42,928 nucleotides of DNA from Gammaproteobacteria bacterium (GTDB taxonomy: Bacteria > Pseudomonadota > Gammaproteobacteria > Pseudomonadales > Azotimanducaceae), in assembly GCA_026713185.1 (NCBI GenBank), contig JAPOOX010000274.1, positions 1-42,928 of the forward strand, given 5' to 3'. Below, piece after piece: positions 27,119 through 36,813 of the stretch. Made by a program: the position numbers and the translations under genes. The notes beneath the pieces were generated by a model. The model made no database searches. It saw nothing but the letters and a program-made list of their open reading frames with translations, and was not told where the DNA came from. Every line of letters starts with the position of its first letter. Within the stretch, counting starts at the first letter, position 1.

Positions 27119-27926
27119 AGATATCAGATTACTCATCTGCGGGAGTATTTTGTCCAGTCTTCTGCTGGTCAACCCTGGAGCATCTGCACTGCCGGAGCAT
27201 CAGGCCGTACCTGGCGGCGTTGCCGTCATCCCGATCGGGATCATCGAAAAAACCTTCTACAATGGGGCTCCGGTGATGACCGTGACCCATGAGGATGAAG
27301 CATATGCCCTGGTGGGTATACCCCTGAACGCCACTACAGGTGAACATGAGATCATAGTGGGTGCAAGACAGATTGCCTTCATCGTAGAACCTCTTGAATA
27401 CGAAACCCAGCATCTCACTATCAAAAATCGCCGCCAGGTTAATCCTCTTCCAGAGGACCTGGAGCGCATCAGCCGGGATAGACAGGAAATGGATGCCGCT
27501 TTTAACCATTTTAATACTTCCATCAACCCACAGACGGTGTTCATAAAACCTACCCGGGGACCGATGTCCAGTTCCTTCGGGCTTCGTCGAATACTCAATG
27601 GTGAACCCCGTAATCCGCACAGTGGGCTCGACATCGCGGCGCCGGAAGGCACTCCTATCGTGGCTCCCGCTACAGGTGAAATCGTCGCCGTGGGAGACTA
27701 TTTCTTTAACGGCAATACCGTTTTAATTGACCACGGACAGGGTCTCATTACGATGTATTGTCACATGAGCAGAATCGATGTGAGTCTTGGTGACAAGGTC
27801 AATGCCGGAGATGAAATCGGCGCTGTCGGTCAGACCGGCCGGGTAACGGGTGCTCATCTCCACTGGGGTGTCAGTTTGAATAACGCAAGGGTCAACCCTG
27901 AGCTTTTCCTGCCAACGGGGGAATAA
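27105..27926 (+). CDS. Periplasmic M23-family metallopeptidase, probable ATA start
   Basis: A LytM/M23 zinc peptidase for peptidoglycan cross-link cleavage or an amidase activator. The peptidase domain is at about residues 165-265: HSGLDIAAPEGTPIVAPATG, YCHMS and HLHW give the zinc ligands H, D, H and the catalytic HxH, so it should be active. The only standard start in frame, TTG 27150, leaves a signal peptide without its basic part. Counting from ATA 27105 gives (M)NKIKDIRLLICGSILSSLLL and cleavage after ASA near residue 28, a textbook signal peptide, and GGAGGTG lies just before it; an in-frame stop at 27099 rules out anything further upstream. Hence ATA (or ATT 27114) is the likely initiator. 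It converges with der, five bases apart. Confidence 0.85.
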   Translation: MNKIKDIRLLICGSILSSLLLVNPGASALPEHQAVPGGVAVIPIGIIEKTFYNGAPVMTVTHEDEAYALVGIPLNATTGEHEIIVGARQIAFIVEPLEYETQHLTIKNRRQVNPLPEDLERISRDRQEMDAAFNHFNTSINPQTVFIKPTRGPMSSSFGLRRILNGEPRNPHSGLDIAAPEGTPIVAPATGEIVAVGDYFFNGNTVLIDHGQGLITMYCHMSRIDVSLGDKVNAGDEIGAVGQTGRVTGAHLHWGVSLNNARVNPELFLPTGE

Positions 27927-27931
27927 CGGGT

Positions 27932-29368
27932 TCAGCCTCTGCGTTTACGCTGTCTTTTCTGCTTGCGAACATGATCCATAAGGCGACGCCTCTTGTTGAC
28001 CTGCCTTCTGTTCAATTCATTGGAGTGACCTTTGTACGGGTTGTCTGATGTGCGGAATTCAAGACGAACCGGCGTACCCTCCATTTTGAAGGCCTTGATA
28101 AAACGATGCTCCAGATACCTCCGATAGGCATCTGGAACGAACTCTGTCTGGTTGCCGTGAACGACAATGACAGGTGGATTGCTTCCACCAAGATGAGCAT
28201 AGCGAAGTTTTATGCGTCTGCCCCGGACAAGCGGCGGTTGATGTTCATCTACCGCCCGTTCAAGAACCCGGTTCAATTCCGAAGTCTTGATCTCCAGGGT
28301 AGCTGAATCATAAGCTCTGTGAATAGAACCATACAGGCTTTTTATACCGGTCCCGTGTAGCGCCGAAATAAAATGTATTTTGGCAAAGTCGATAAATGTC
28401 AATCGACGCTCCAACTCCAGACGGACGGTTTTTTTTGTCTCCCGTACCAGACCATCCCATTTATTGACGGCAATAACCAGTGCACGTCCAGCATCCAGAA
28501 CATGCCCGAGCAGATGCAAATCCTGTTCAACGATGCCGTCTTTGGCGTCGATAATCAGGATTACCACATGCGCATTCTCAATAGCCTCCAGCGCCTTGAC
28601 CACGGAAAATTTTTCCACGGACTCATATACCCTGCCGCGACGGCGAATACCCGCGGTGTCAATGATGGTATAAGCCTTGCCATCGTGCTCAAAGGGTATG
28701 TATATACTATCCCGCGTTGTGCCTGCCTCGTCGAAGACGACAACTCTCTCTTCACCCAGCATCCGGTTAACGAGAGTGGATTTGCCGGTATTGGGTCTGC
28801 CGATAACAGCGATCCTGATACCAGTATCGGCCAATCCATAGGACTCTACCCCGGGATTTGCCAGAAAAGCCGAGACATGCACATCGATGAATTGTTGAAT
28901 ACCGTGTCCATTGGTGGCCGAGACACAAACCGGTTCGCCCAATCCAAGGGTATGAAATTCCCCGCTGACAATATCCGGATTAATTCCATCTATCTTGTTG
29001 ATGGTCAGAAGTACGGGAACCTGCTGATTTTTGTCCTCCTGCCAGTCCTGCCGCCGAAGAACCCCGGCGATGTTTTCATCACCAACCACTCTACCGTCTC
29101 TGGCATCAACCATGAACACAACCAGGTCCGCTTCATCTATGGCCTGCATGGCCTGTTCAGCCATCGGACCATTGATGCCATCCTCATCACCCGTCAGGCC
29201 CCCGGTATCGACAACGATAAAGTCACCCCGGGCACTTCTACCATACTGACGGTCTCTGGTAAGACCGGGAAAACTGGCCACCAGCGCGCTTCTTGTCCGG
29301 GTCAGTCGATTGAATAAAGTGGATTTTCCTACGTTAGGGCGCCCCACCAACGCAATTACGGGAAGCAC
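27932..29368 (-). CDS. der: Ribosome assembly GTPase Der (EngA)
   Basis: 478 residues from a GTG start. It has two tandem GTPase domains, each with a full set of motifs: GRPNVGKS, DTGG and NKID in the first, and GRPNTGKS, DTAG and NKWD in the second, followed by a KH-like C-terminal domain and a very basic tail. Der acts in maturation of the 50S subunit. It is the last gene of the leftward train, 12 bp after bamB, as in many gammaproteobacteria, and runs convergently into the M23 peptidase gene with no room for a dedicated terminator. Confidence 0.97.
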   Translation of the reverse strand: MLPVIALVGRPNVGKSTLFNRLTRTRSALVASFPGLTRDRQYGRSARGDFIVVDTGGLTGDEDGINGPMAEQAMQAIDEADLVVFMVDARDGRVVGDENIAGVLRRQDWQEDKNQQVPVLLTINKIDGINPDIVSGEFHTLGLGEPVCVSATNGHGIQQFIDVHVSAFLANPGVESYGLADTGIRIAVIGRPNTGKSTLVNRMLGEERVVVFDEAGTTRDSIYIPFEHDGKAYTIIDTAGIRRRGRVYESVEKFSVVKALEAIENAHVVILIIDAKDGIVEQDLHLLGHVLDAGRALVIAVNKWDGLVRETKKTVRLELERRLTFIDFAKIHFISALHGTGIKSLYGSIHRAYDSATLEIKTSELNRVLERAVDEHQPPLVRGRRIKLRYAHLGGSNPPVIVVHGNQTEFVPDAYRRYLEHRFIKAFKMEGTPVRLEFRTSDNPYKGHSNELNRRQVNKRRRLMDHVRKQKRQRKRRG

Positions 29369-29380
29369 TGTAAGTCCAGT

Positions 29381-30577
29381 TCACCGCAATTCGAACAAAG
29401 AAAGTGTACCGCTGTTATCCATGATATACACCCGGTTCCCATCAGTGACAGCTGGTGAATAAATTCCACCGCCACCGATATTCTCACGTCCCACAAATCG
29501 GCCGTCAGACTGTGCAATGACGTGCAGATAACCCTTGAAATCGCCAACGACAATGTAACTTCCCGCTGCAACCGGTGTCGTAATGCTACGGTGCAGCAAT
29601 GCATCCGTTTCCCACACATCCTTGCCGTCGTCCACATCAACGGCGGCTAGTCGACTGTCTGAATAGGCGACATAAATATTGCCAAATCCTGAACCGAGTC
29701 CAACCACACTGGAGGCATCCCGATTCCATTCCATGATGCCGTTGGTGGTGTTGTATGCAATCAGACTACCCTGGTAACCAATCAAGAACAGGTGGTTACC
29801 TATCAAGATCATGTTACCGTCAATGTCCACAAGTCTCTCCAGGTCAGAACGACCCTGGGCAACACCCGCCATCCGTTCAAGTCCGGCAAGGCCCCTTGTC
29901 CTGTCTATCAATGCAAATCGGCCACTGCTGAACCCGGCCACGACAAAATCATTGGTAATGATCGGGGTAGCTGTACCACGCAGGGTCAGGCTGGGTATGG
30001 TAGTGGAATACAACCATTTTCGATCCCCGTTTCCGGTATCGTAAGCTGCAACTTTACCATCAATGGTATGTACCACGACGATATCCCTGTCAATCTGGGG
30101 CGGTGCGAGTAACTCACTGGTGGTACGGCTGCGCCATGCGATTGTTCCATCACTCTTGTTCAGTGCAAGTATCTCTCCGGCGGCAGTGCCCATGGCCAGC
30201 AGGTCACTGCCAACACCTACTCCGCCGGTGACGATGTCCACTTCATCACTGAAGGCATTCCTGATATCTTCATCACTGTAAAAATCCTCTACCCGAGCTC
30301 GCCAGATTTCTCTGCCGTCACTGGTACGCAATGCGGCAATATTGCCGTTTGCAGATACGGCAAATACTCTGTCGTCAGACAATGCCGGGACCAGTCTGAT
30401 CGCTTTATCCTTGGTACCCTTACCAATACTCCTGCTCCAGATTTTCCTGACGTCAATTTCCGTCTGGATAGACTGTAGTTCCTTCGGTTTGGCTTTCTCG
30501 GATTTATCACCCAGTGATAACCAGGCGCAACCGGAGAACACAGGAAGAATGATTAACAGAAAGGTAAAAAGTTTCAT
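29381..30577 (-). CDS. bamB: Outer-membrane assembly lipoprotein BamB
   Basis: 398 residues. The signal peptide ends with a lipobox (FSGC, Cys17), so it is anchored in the outer membrane. The rest is an eight-bladed beta-propeller with repeated PQQ-like strands (IAALRTSDGREIWRARV; ILALNKSDGTIAWRSR; VAAYDTGNGDRKWLYST). It supports BamA in inserting outer-membrane proteins. Its ATG overlaps the yfgM stop (ATGA), and the order yfgM-bamB-der is the ancestral one. Confidence 0.95.
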   Translation of the reverse strand: MKLFTFLLIILPVFSGCAWLSLGDKSEKAKPKELQSIQTEIDVRKIWSRSIGKGTKDKAIRLVPALSDDRVFAVSANGNIAALRTSDGREIWRARVEDFYSDEDIRNAFSDEVDIVTGGVGVGSDLLAMGTAAGEILALNKSDGTIAWRSRTTSELLAPPQIDRDIVVVHTIDGKVAAYDTGNGDRKWLYSTTIPSLTLRGTATPIITNDFVVAGFSSGRFALIDRTRGLAGLERMAGVAQGRSDLERLVDIDGNMILIGNHLFLIGYQGSLIAYNTTNGIMEWNRDASSVVGLGSGFGNIYVAYSDSRLAAVDVDDGKDVWETDALLHRSITTPVAAGSYIVVGDFKGYLHVIAQSDGRFVGRENIGGGGIYSPAVTDGNRVYIMDNSGTLSLFELR

Positions 30578-31311
30578 CAGGCAGCATCCGATTCGACTGC
30601 AACAATGACCGGTGACAGGTCATCAAGCTTCATCTTTAACAAAGCTCTTGGCTGATCCTGGTCAAGCACATCAAACGCCTTCTGATAGGCCTGTCTTGCT
30701 TTTCCGTTATCGCCAGACTGATAGTAGAGATCGCCCCGTACTTCTTCCCAGGAAGACTGGAAGTTACCCGGATCAATATCACTGGACAGTACCAGCAACG
30801 CTTCATTAACGCGATCCTGTGCGGCCAATACCCTCGCAAGACGCATACGCGTAATAATCTCCAGCCCCTCGTCTACATCATTATCCAACACCCAGCGTAA
30901 TTCTGTTTCGGCCCTTTCATACTCCTTCATTTCCATGGCGAGTCTGGCCATAAACAAGGCGCCGAATTGAGCATAGGCGGTATTTCCATACTCGATTTTA
31001 AGTTTGTCACCCAGTGACCTGGCTGATGCCAGAGCTTCACCTGGTAACTCAGTGGCAGGTATATTGGCGATGGAACCTTTCAAATCTTCGTACATGGATG
31101 AAGCAGATTCAGTTGATTCTATAACACTGTTATCCCATGCGCGGTAACCGAAGGTTACGGCCAGAACCACTACGACACCGATAATCAGAGAATTCCCATT
31201 CTCATCCCACCAGTTCTTGAGCATTTCCAGCTGTTCGTCCTCTGATTCTGCAGCAAAAAATGCTCTCCTGGACTTTCTATCCTGGACTCTTTTCTTTTGA
31301 ACTCTTTTCAC
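30577..31311 (-). CDS. yfgM: YfgM/RcsF-type inner-membrane TPR protein (ancillary SecYEG translocon factor)
   Basis: 244 residues with one membrane segment (SLIIGVVVVLAVTFGYRAW, about residues 40-58) and periplasmic TPR helices (DKLKIEYGNTAYAQFGALFM onward). YfgM binds SecYEG and PpiD in E. coli. Normal relatives start close to the acidic stretch AESEDEQLEMLKNWW; here an extra basic leader (KRVQKKRVQDRKSRRAFF) precedes it and is encoded by a degenerate 15-bp tandem repeat. The GTG start at 31311 is itself in the repeat and has no good ribosome site, so the exact N-terminus is uncertain. Translationally coupled to bamB by ATGA. Confidence 0.88.
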   Translation of the reverse strand: MKRVQKKRVQDRKSRRAFFAAESEDEQLEMLKNWWDENGNSLIIGVVVVLAVTFGYRAWDNSVIESTESASSMYEDLKGSIANIPATELPGEALASARSLGDKLKIEYGNTAYAQFGALFMARLAMEMKEYERAETELRWVLDNDVDEGLEIITRMRLARVLAAQDRVNEALLVLSSDIDPGNFQSSWEEVRGDLYYQSGDNGKARQAYQKAFDVLDQDQPRALLKMKLDDLSPVIVAVESDAA

Positions 31312-31378
31312 GTGGTGTCTTTTTCCCTGGGCTCTTTTTTTCTGGGCTTTTTTTCCGGGCTATTTTTTCTGGGCTCTT
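31262..31378. repeat. Degenerate 15-bp tandem repeat between hisS and yfgM
   Basis: On the minus strand the region reads as about seven or eight units of roughly AGCCCAGAAAAAAAG, more perfect near the hisS stop and increasingly diverged into the yfgM coding region. In the yfgM frame the later units translate to a five-residue pattern (AQKKR, AQGKR, HHVKR, VQKKR). The unit length shifts to 14 bp once, which introduces a stop (TAG) upstream. Looks like replication slippage. Confidence 0.75.
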
Positions 31379-32640
31379 CAGCTGGTCAAGACTTGCCTGA
31401 GATAATCTGGTACCTGTGTTATCTCAACTGACCGTTGTTCACCTGTGGCAAGCAGTTTAACGGTTACCTCGTTCCGGGAAACCTCATTTTCACCGATAAT
31501 CAGCGCCACTCTGGCATCACTGGCATCGGCCTTCTTCATCTGACGCTTCAGTTTACCTTCTGAGCAGTGGACGACAACCCGGCATTCTACCATTTCATCC
31601 CGAATATCTTCCGCCAGCATCAACGCACAGTCACGAGCGGCGTTTCCAACCGAAGCAATATAGACATCAGCGTACGCCGTTGATTCAAAGTTGTCGTCCA
31701 GCATCATGGCCAGTCTGTCGATCCCGATGGCAAAACCCAATCCTGGGACAGACCTTCCACCGAGTTGTTCCACCAGACTATCATACCTGCCACCACCACA
31801 CACAGTACCCTGGGCTCCCAGTGAATCTGTAATCCATTCGAACACTGTTTTACTGTAGTAATCGAGTCCCCGGACGATCCTGGGATTGACCCTGTAAGGC
31901 TGTTGTTTCCTGTCCAGTACTCTTCTCAGATGATCAAAGTGAACACTGGATTCATGGTCCAGAAAGTCAGTCAACAGCGGTGCATCCGCCAGCAGTGCCT
32001 GTGTCTGTTCCACTTTGCTGTCAAGAATTCGCAGTGGATTGGTCTCAAGACGTCGCTGACTGTCGCCGTCCAATTCGGCTTGTACACCCCTGAGATACGT
32101 TACCAATGCCTGACGATAAGCGCTTCTGGAAGCTGCGTTACCCAGAGAATTCAACTCAAGATGGATTTTCCCATCGATGCCCAGCGCCTGCCACATTCTC
32201 CGGGACATCAGTAACAGTTCCGCATCGATATCCGCGTCCGCCATGCCAAAACATTCGACACCAATCTGCTCAAATTGCCGGTATCGACCTTTTTGGGGTC
32301 GCTCGTACCGGAACATGGGACCGGCATACCAGAATCGTTGAACCTGGTTGAAGATCAACCCGTTCTCCTGCGCCAGACGGGCACAACCGACGGTACCTTC
32401 AGGACGCAATGTCAGACTGTCGCCATTCCGGTCATCAAAGGTATACATTTCTTTTTCAACGATATCCGTATTTTCACCAACCAGACGACTGAAAAGATTC
32501 GTAAATTCGATGAGCGGTAATCCAATTTCACGGTACCCATAAGCAGCAAGGACATCCCGGAGGGTATCCTCGATATGACGATATATTTCCTTTTGTCTGG
32601 GCAATAAATCCTGCATGCCCCGTACGGCCTGGATTTTCAC
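31378..32640 (-). CDS. hisS: Histidyl-tRNA synthetase
   Basis: 420 residues from a GTG start at 32640, ten bases after the ispG stop; this start gives the standard VKIQAVRGMQDLLP beginning, whereas the frame extending to 32700 overlaps ispG and is not conserved. Class II motifs: motif 2 around MFRYERPQKGRYRQFEQIGVE, the histidine-specific GLDYYSKTVFEW, and motif 3 GLGFAIGIDRLAM. A C-terminal anticodon-binding domain follows. The stop leads directly into the 15-bp repeat. Confidence 0.97.
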   Translation of the reverse strand: MKIQAVRGMQDLLPRQKEIYRHIEDTLRDVLAAYGYREIGLPLIEFTNLFSRLVGENTDIVEKEMYTFDDRNGDSLTLRPEGTVGCARLAQENGLIFNQVQRFWYAGPMFRYERPQKGRYRQFEQIGVECFGMADADIDAELLLMSRRMWQALGIDGKIHLELNSLGNAASRSAYRQALVTYLRGVQAELDGDSQRRLETNPLRILDSKVEQTQALLADAPLLTDFLDHESSVHFDHLRRVLDRKQQPYRVNPRIVRGLDYYSKTVFEWITDSLGAQGTVCGGGRYDSLVEQLGGRSVPGLGFAIGIDRLAMMLDDNFESTAYADVYIASVGNAARDCALMLAEDIRDEMVECRVVVHCSEGKLKRQMKKADASDARVALIIGENEVSRNEVTVKLLATGEQRSVEITQVPDYLRQVLTS

Positions 32641-32650
32641 GGTGAAATTC

Positions 32651-33766
32651 TCAGTCTGTCTTGATGATGAGTTTTTGTTCGTGCTGTTGCTTCTCGGCAA
32701 CCCGTTGCCGGATCATCCGTTCGAGATCGTCCAGTAATTCTTCATTGGAAATTTTATGCTCAGGTTTTCCATCGACATATACCAGGTTTGAAGGTGAGGC
32801 GCCGGTCAGTCCAAGGTCTGCTTCCCTGGCCTCTCCCGGGCCATTCACTATGCAACCAATTACCGCAACATCAAGGGGTGTGGTGATGTCCTCGATTCGT
32901 CGTTCCAGTTCGTTAACTACACCAATAACGTCAAAGTTCTGTCTGGCGCAACTGGGGCAGGCTACCAGATTGATGCCCTGACTGCGAATATTAAGGCTCT
33001 TTAACAGTTCAAAGCCGACTTTGACTTCTTCTACCGGGTCTGCTGCCAGAGATATCCGGATGGTATCACCAAGACCTTCCATCAAGAGAAGACCCAGTCC
33101 TGCAGCGCTTTTTACAGTCCCCGATCGCAAGCCACCAGCTTCGGTAATTCCAAGATGCAAAGGCTGATCAATCTGGGTTGCTATTGCCCTGTAGGCTTCA
33201 ATGGCCATGAACACATCCGAGGACTTCATGCTGATTTTGTAGTCTTGATAGTCTTCCTGATCAAGTAGATCAATGTTACGTAACGCCGACTCCACCATGG
33301 CCGTTGCGTTGGGTTCCCTGTATTTTCGCAGCAGATCCCTGCCAAGTGACCCGGCGTTGATTCCTATGCGTATTGGAATTCCCTTGTCCCGGGCACTGGA
33401 GACTACTGCCTTGACTCGATTTTTATTACCTATATTACCTGGATTGATGCGCAGGCAGTCCACGCCCAATTCGGCGACACGAAGCGCAATTCTGTAATCG
33501 AAGTGAATGTCCGATACCAGCGGCACTCGAACACTGGACCGGATAACGCCAAACGCCTCTGCGGCGTCCATCGTCGGTACCGAAACCCTGACGATATCCG
33601 CACCGGCTGTTTCCAGGCGTCTGATTTGCGCTACAGTCGCTTCCACGTCTGTGGTTTCCGTATTGGTCATGCTTTGTACGGATACAGGTGCATCACCGCC
33701 CACGGGAACATCCCCCACCATTATCTGGCGGGTTTTTCGACGTTTAATAAAGGATTCCTGCCGCAT
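32651..33766 (-). CDS. ispG: 4-hydroxy-3-methylbut-2-en-1-yl diphosphate synthase IspG
   Basis: 371 residues. Catalyses the penultimate step of the MEP isoprenoid pathway with a [4Fe-4S] cluster. TIM-barrel N-terminal half ([33 protein letters not shown]), then the cluster-binding CPSCARQ and the third Cys in [10 protein letters not shown]. Length is normal. Its dependence on Fe-S clusters fits its place in the train headed by isc genes. A 13-bp gap separates it from rodZ. Confidence 0.97.
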   Translation of the reverse strand: MRQESFIKRRKTRQIMVGDVPVGGDAPVSVQSMTNTETTDVEATVAQIRRLETAGADIVRVSVPTMDAAEAFGVIRSSVRVPLVSDIHFDYRIALRVAELGVDCLRINPGNIGNKNRVKAVVSSARDKGIPIRIGINAGSLGRDLLRKYREPNATAMVESALRNIDLLDQEDYQDYKISMKSSDVFMAIEAYRAIATQIDQPLHLGITEAGGLRSGTVKSAAGLGLLLMEGLGDTIRISLAADPVEEVKVGFELLKSLNIRSQGINLVACPSCARQNFDVIGVVNELERRIEDITTPLDVAVIGCIVNGPGEAREADLGLTGASPSNLVYVDGKPEHKISNEELLDDLERMIRQRVAEKQQHEQKLIIKTD

Positions 33767-33779
33767 CTTTCCTCCGGCG

Positions 33780-34919
33780 TTATTCGCCGATATTTATCCG
33801 GGCTGTGCCGTCTCTGGCCTCATACTCCATCAGATCAACTTCTTTCTGATTGAATTTCAGTTCCACTGACGATGGATGACCCAGGAGAATCTTGAACGGT
33901 TGGACACCATAAACCGTCAGGATATCTCCATCACGTTGCAGGTCAAAATAGAATTCTTCGGTTCCTGCTGCGTCCTCGATTTCCACCCAGCATTCACCGG
34001 TGAAAGTAAACTCAAGCAGATCAAAGCCACCTGCATCCACGTTGATATAGTTGAAATCACCACTTTCAGTTCTTTCTATACTGACGTCCCTTGCCGGTTC
34101 CTGCTCCAGTTCTTCGGTCAATTCCTGATCTTCAACTGCATCAGGAAACTCCTGTATCGATTGATCAATAACTGTTTCAGTTCCGGTCTGATCCTGGTCT
34201 GACACTTCATCAGGGGACTCCTGTATCGAAGCATCGCCAATTATCTCTGCCCCGGCCTGATCCTGGTCTGTAACGCCATCAAGTAACTCTTGCACAGAAG
34301 TATCGACAATTGTCACTACCCGGGTCGAATCCTGATCTTCAATACCGTCAGTCAATGCCGGTACTGATTGGTCGGCATCAGACTCTGCCGTTGTATCCTG
34401 GTCTATTTCATCCGGTTCCGCTTCTGCTTCTATCGCCTGAACAAACGGATCAACCTGCTCAGTCACTGCCTGCGATTCCGACTTGATGGTGACTATCGGT
34501 TTCGATTCTTCCCCTGTAGAGAAAATCCAGACCACTGCAATGACCAGCACAACCAATAATAATCCAATGATACCAGTCTGCCATTCAAGACCTGCAGAAC
34601 TGTTAACATTTTCTACTGTAAATTCCCTTGGTGGTTCAGGTTCCTCATTATCCGCTACGTATATTGCAATCATCTCGTCACCTTGCAACTGTACGAGTTT
34701 TGCATAAGACCGGATATATCCCTTGACGAAGGCTGGTCTCGGAAGCTTGTCAAATTGTCCTTCATCCAGGAATCGAACAAAGGATTCGGTCAGATTCAAT
34801 GCTTTTGCAATTTCCTTCTGGCTGAGACCCATTGCTTCACGTGCTGCCGAAAGGCATTGTGAAACTGTCTTATTATCCGACCGGTCTACTTTATACTCTT
34901 CCACCGGAGGTTCATTCAT
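33780..34919 (-). CDS. rodZ: Cell-shape protein RodZ
   Basis: 379 residues. Cytoplasmic N-terminal helix-turn-helix domain ([20 protein letters not shown] through residue 90), a single membrane segment ([18 protein letters not shown], about 115-133), an acidic periplasmic linker and a C-terminal DUF4115 domain ([29 protein letters not shown]). RodZ links MreB to the elongation machinery. The linker contains four copies of a 23-residue acidic repeat, unusual for the family and probably variable between strains. The start overlaps the end of pilW by 8 bp. Confidence 0.95.
   Translation of the reverse strand: MNEPPVEEYKVDRSDNKTVSQCLSAAREAMGLSQKEIAKALNLTESFVRFLDEGQFDKLPRPAFVKGYIRSYAKLVQLQGDEMIAIYVADNEEPEPPREFTVENVNSSAGLEWQTGIIGLLLVVLVIAVVWIFSTGEESKPIVTIKSESQAVTEQVDPFVQAIEAEAEPDEIDQDTTAESDADQSVPALTDGIEDQDSTRVVTIVDTSVQELLDGVTDQDQAGAEIIGDASIQESPDEVSDQDQTGTETVIDQSIQEFPDAVEDQELTEELEQEPARDVSIERTESGDFNYINVDAGGFDLLEFTFTGECWVEIEDAAGTEEFYFDLQRDGDILTVYGVQPFKILLGHPSSVELKFNQKEVDLMEYEARDGTARINIGE
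34095..34372 (-). repeat. 69-bp (23-residue) tandem repeats inside rodZ
   Basis: Four successive units: [15 protein letters not shown]..., [15 protein letters not shown]..., [15 protein letters not shown]... and [15 protein letters not shown].... Corresponding DNA words (for example CTCCTGTATCGA at 34149 and 34218, and CTCTTGCACAGA at 34287) are exactly 69 bp apart. Units two and three are the closest to each other at the DNA level. Confidence 0.85.
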
Positions 34920-35709
34920 CAGTCGTACCTCCCATATTCATTCCGTTTTTCCCATAACGGGTCCTGAACTGACGATACTCCTCAGTAGCGGGAAAAATAT
35001 TTCTCAGCGCCAGGGAACAACTTGCCTGTTCATCTTTGCTTGAGAAACGTTCAGCCAGTTGCACACACAACCAGAGACTGCGAGCCGACCGATGCGATAA
35101 CCCGGCGTGCTGCCGATACAGGTCCCACGATTCCACATAGACTTTTTGATTAAAACGAATTTCCGCCAGTTCAAGCAACGCCCTGGCCTGGTCAGGATTT
35201 AATTCAATTGCCTTGACGAATGCCTGCTCTGCCCTGGCAGGCTCATTAACCCTCAAATAGGCACGCCCAAGATTCTCAAAGACAGCAGGACGGGTCTGGT
35301 AAAAGTGATCTCTCGAAGCAATTGATAATTGTTCAATCGATTCTCCGTAACGTTCTTGTGCATACAGAAAAGCACCGTAGTTATTTCTCGCCTGGGAAAA
35401 CTCCGGGGCATAACGAATTGCCTTCCTGAAGTGTTCCTCTGCCAGTTCAATCTCACCTTCCCTCTGGAATAACACACCGAACGTGGTATGAGCCAATGCA
35501 GATTCAGGCTTGATTGTTAACGCTTTGTTCAGGTTTTCCTTGGCTCGGTGATAGTCTTCAAGTCGCAGATATCCTATCCCTAATTCAATCTGTTTCTGAA
35601 CCACATTTTCCGGGTCTGTAAACACGGTTTGATCTGACTCGGTAACGCAGCCGGTCAGGGCGCACATTGTGATAATTATCCACGGAATGTTGAAAGGTTT
35701 CTGCACCAT
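34912..35709 (-). CDS. pilW: Type IV pilus assembly lipoprotein PilW/PilF
   Basis: 265 residues with a lipoprotein signal (ALTGC, Cys21) and six or so TPR units (IELGIGYLRLEDYHRAKENL; SALAHTTFGVLFQREGEIEL; SQARNNYGAFLYAQERYGES). PilW/PilF is the outer-membrane pilotin needed for PilQ secretin assembly. Its place between rlmN and rodZ is standard in pilus-bearing gammaproteobacteria and suggests that this organism makes type IV pili or recently did. It starts 3 bp after the rlmN stop. Confidence 0.92.
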   Translation of the reverse strand: MVQKPFNIPWIIITMCALTGCVTESDQTVFTDPENVVQKQIELGIGYLRLEDYHRAKENLNKALTIKPESALAHTTFGVLFQREGEIELAEEHFRKAIRYAPEFSQARNNYGAFLYAQERYGESIEQLSIASRDHFYQTRPAVFENLGRAYLRVNEPARAEQAFVKAIELNPDQARALLELAEIRFNQKVYVESWDLYRQHAGLSHRSARSLWLCVQLAERFSSKDEQASCSLALRNIFPATEEYRQFRTRYGKNGMNMGGTTDE

Positions 35710-35712
35710 CCG

Positions 35713-36813
35713 TTACCCTCCTGCTATCTTCCGGTATCGTTCCTGACGATTTGTTCTGTCAGCAACATTACCCACCAGTTGGCCACAGGCTGCATCAATG
35801 TCATCTCCCCGGGTCGTCCGTACCATCGCCCCGTACCCCGCACGAATCAGTCTGTCCTGAAATGCACTGACCCTGAAGGGGGCCGGACGCCGATACTCCG
35901 AACCAGGAAAACTGTTGAAGGGTATCAGATTGATTTTACAAGGCAGGTCTTTCAGAACCCGGGCCAGTTCAGCGGCGTGAGCGGGCTGATCGTTAACACC
36001 TTCAAGTAATGTGTATTCCACAGTAATGGTTCGTTTCCCTCCCAATCGTCCGGCATATTCCTGACAGGCGCTGAGTAATGATTCGATGGGGTATTTGCGA
36101 TTGATCGGTACCAACTGATTACGTAACTCGTTGTTGGGTGCGTGCAGAGAGATGGCCAGCGAAGCATCGGTATGATCCGCCAGCTTGCGGATACCGGGTA
36201 CCACACCCGCTGTGGAAATGGTGACTTTGCGTTTGGATATCCCATAACCCAGATCATCCATCATGATTTGGGTAGCTGCCAATACATTATCGAAGTTGAG
36301 AAGTGGCTCTCCCATTCCCATGAAAACCACATTGGTCACCACACGATTACGGTCCGGGTAGGCTGCTGCCAAGGATTTCACCGCAATCCGCAATTGACCC
36401 ACTATTTCACCCGCGGTGAGATCACTGTTGAATCCCTGCTTGCCGGTACTGCAGAAACTGCAATCCAGTGCACAACCGACTTGTGAGGACACACAGAGGG
36501 TTCCCCGATTCTCTTCAGGTATAAACACCATCTCGACCGCACCACCTGACCTGGACTTGATGAGCCACTTGCGAGTGCCGTCTGCAGATTGCTGCTCAAG
36601 CAATACTTCCGGTTCATGGATTTCTGCAATCTCCGAGAAACTGGACCGCAACACTTTGCTGATATCAGTCATCTCTTCAAAATCAGTCGCAAACCGATGA
36701 TGAAGCCACTTGAGCACCTGCACCGCCCGCCAAGGTTTCTCACCCAGCTCTACGAGCAGTGATTCAAGTTCAGGCCGGGTATAACCCAGCAGATCCTGTT
36801 GCGTGTTCCTCAT
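35713..36813 (-). CDS. rlmN: 23S rRNA (A2503)/tRNA (A37) C2-methyltransferase RlmN
   Basis: 366 residues, radical-SAM enzyme. The cluster-binding CALDCSFC motif starts near residue 113, preceded by [20 protein letters not shown] and the C-terminal catalytic Cys context ([13 protein letters not shown]) are present. It methylates rRNA and some tRNAs and improves decoding accuracy. Its ATG overlaps the ndk stop. Confidence 0.97.
   Translation of the reverse strand: MRNTQQDLLGYTRPELESLLVELGEKPWRAVQVLKWLHHRFATDFEEMTDISKVLRSSFSEIAEIHEPEVLLEQQSADGTRKWLIKSRSGGAVEMVFIPEENRGTLCVSSQVGCALDCSFCSTGKQGFNSDLTAGEIVGQLRIAVKSLAAAYPDRNRVVTNVVFMGMGEPLLNFDNVLAATQIMMDDLGYGISKRKVTISTAGVVPGIRKLADHTDASLAISLHAPNNELRNQLVPINRKYPIESLLSACQEYAGRLGGKRTITVEYTLLEGVNDQPAHAAELARVLKDLPCKINLIPFNSFPGSEYRRPAPFRVSAFQDRLIRAGYGAMVRTTRGDDIDAACGQLVGNVADRTNRQERYRKIAGG

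Noticed and set aside
28373-29317. Plus-strand frame of 314 codons opposite der
   Set aside because: Antisense of the two GTPase domains of Der, which are canonical on the minus strand.
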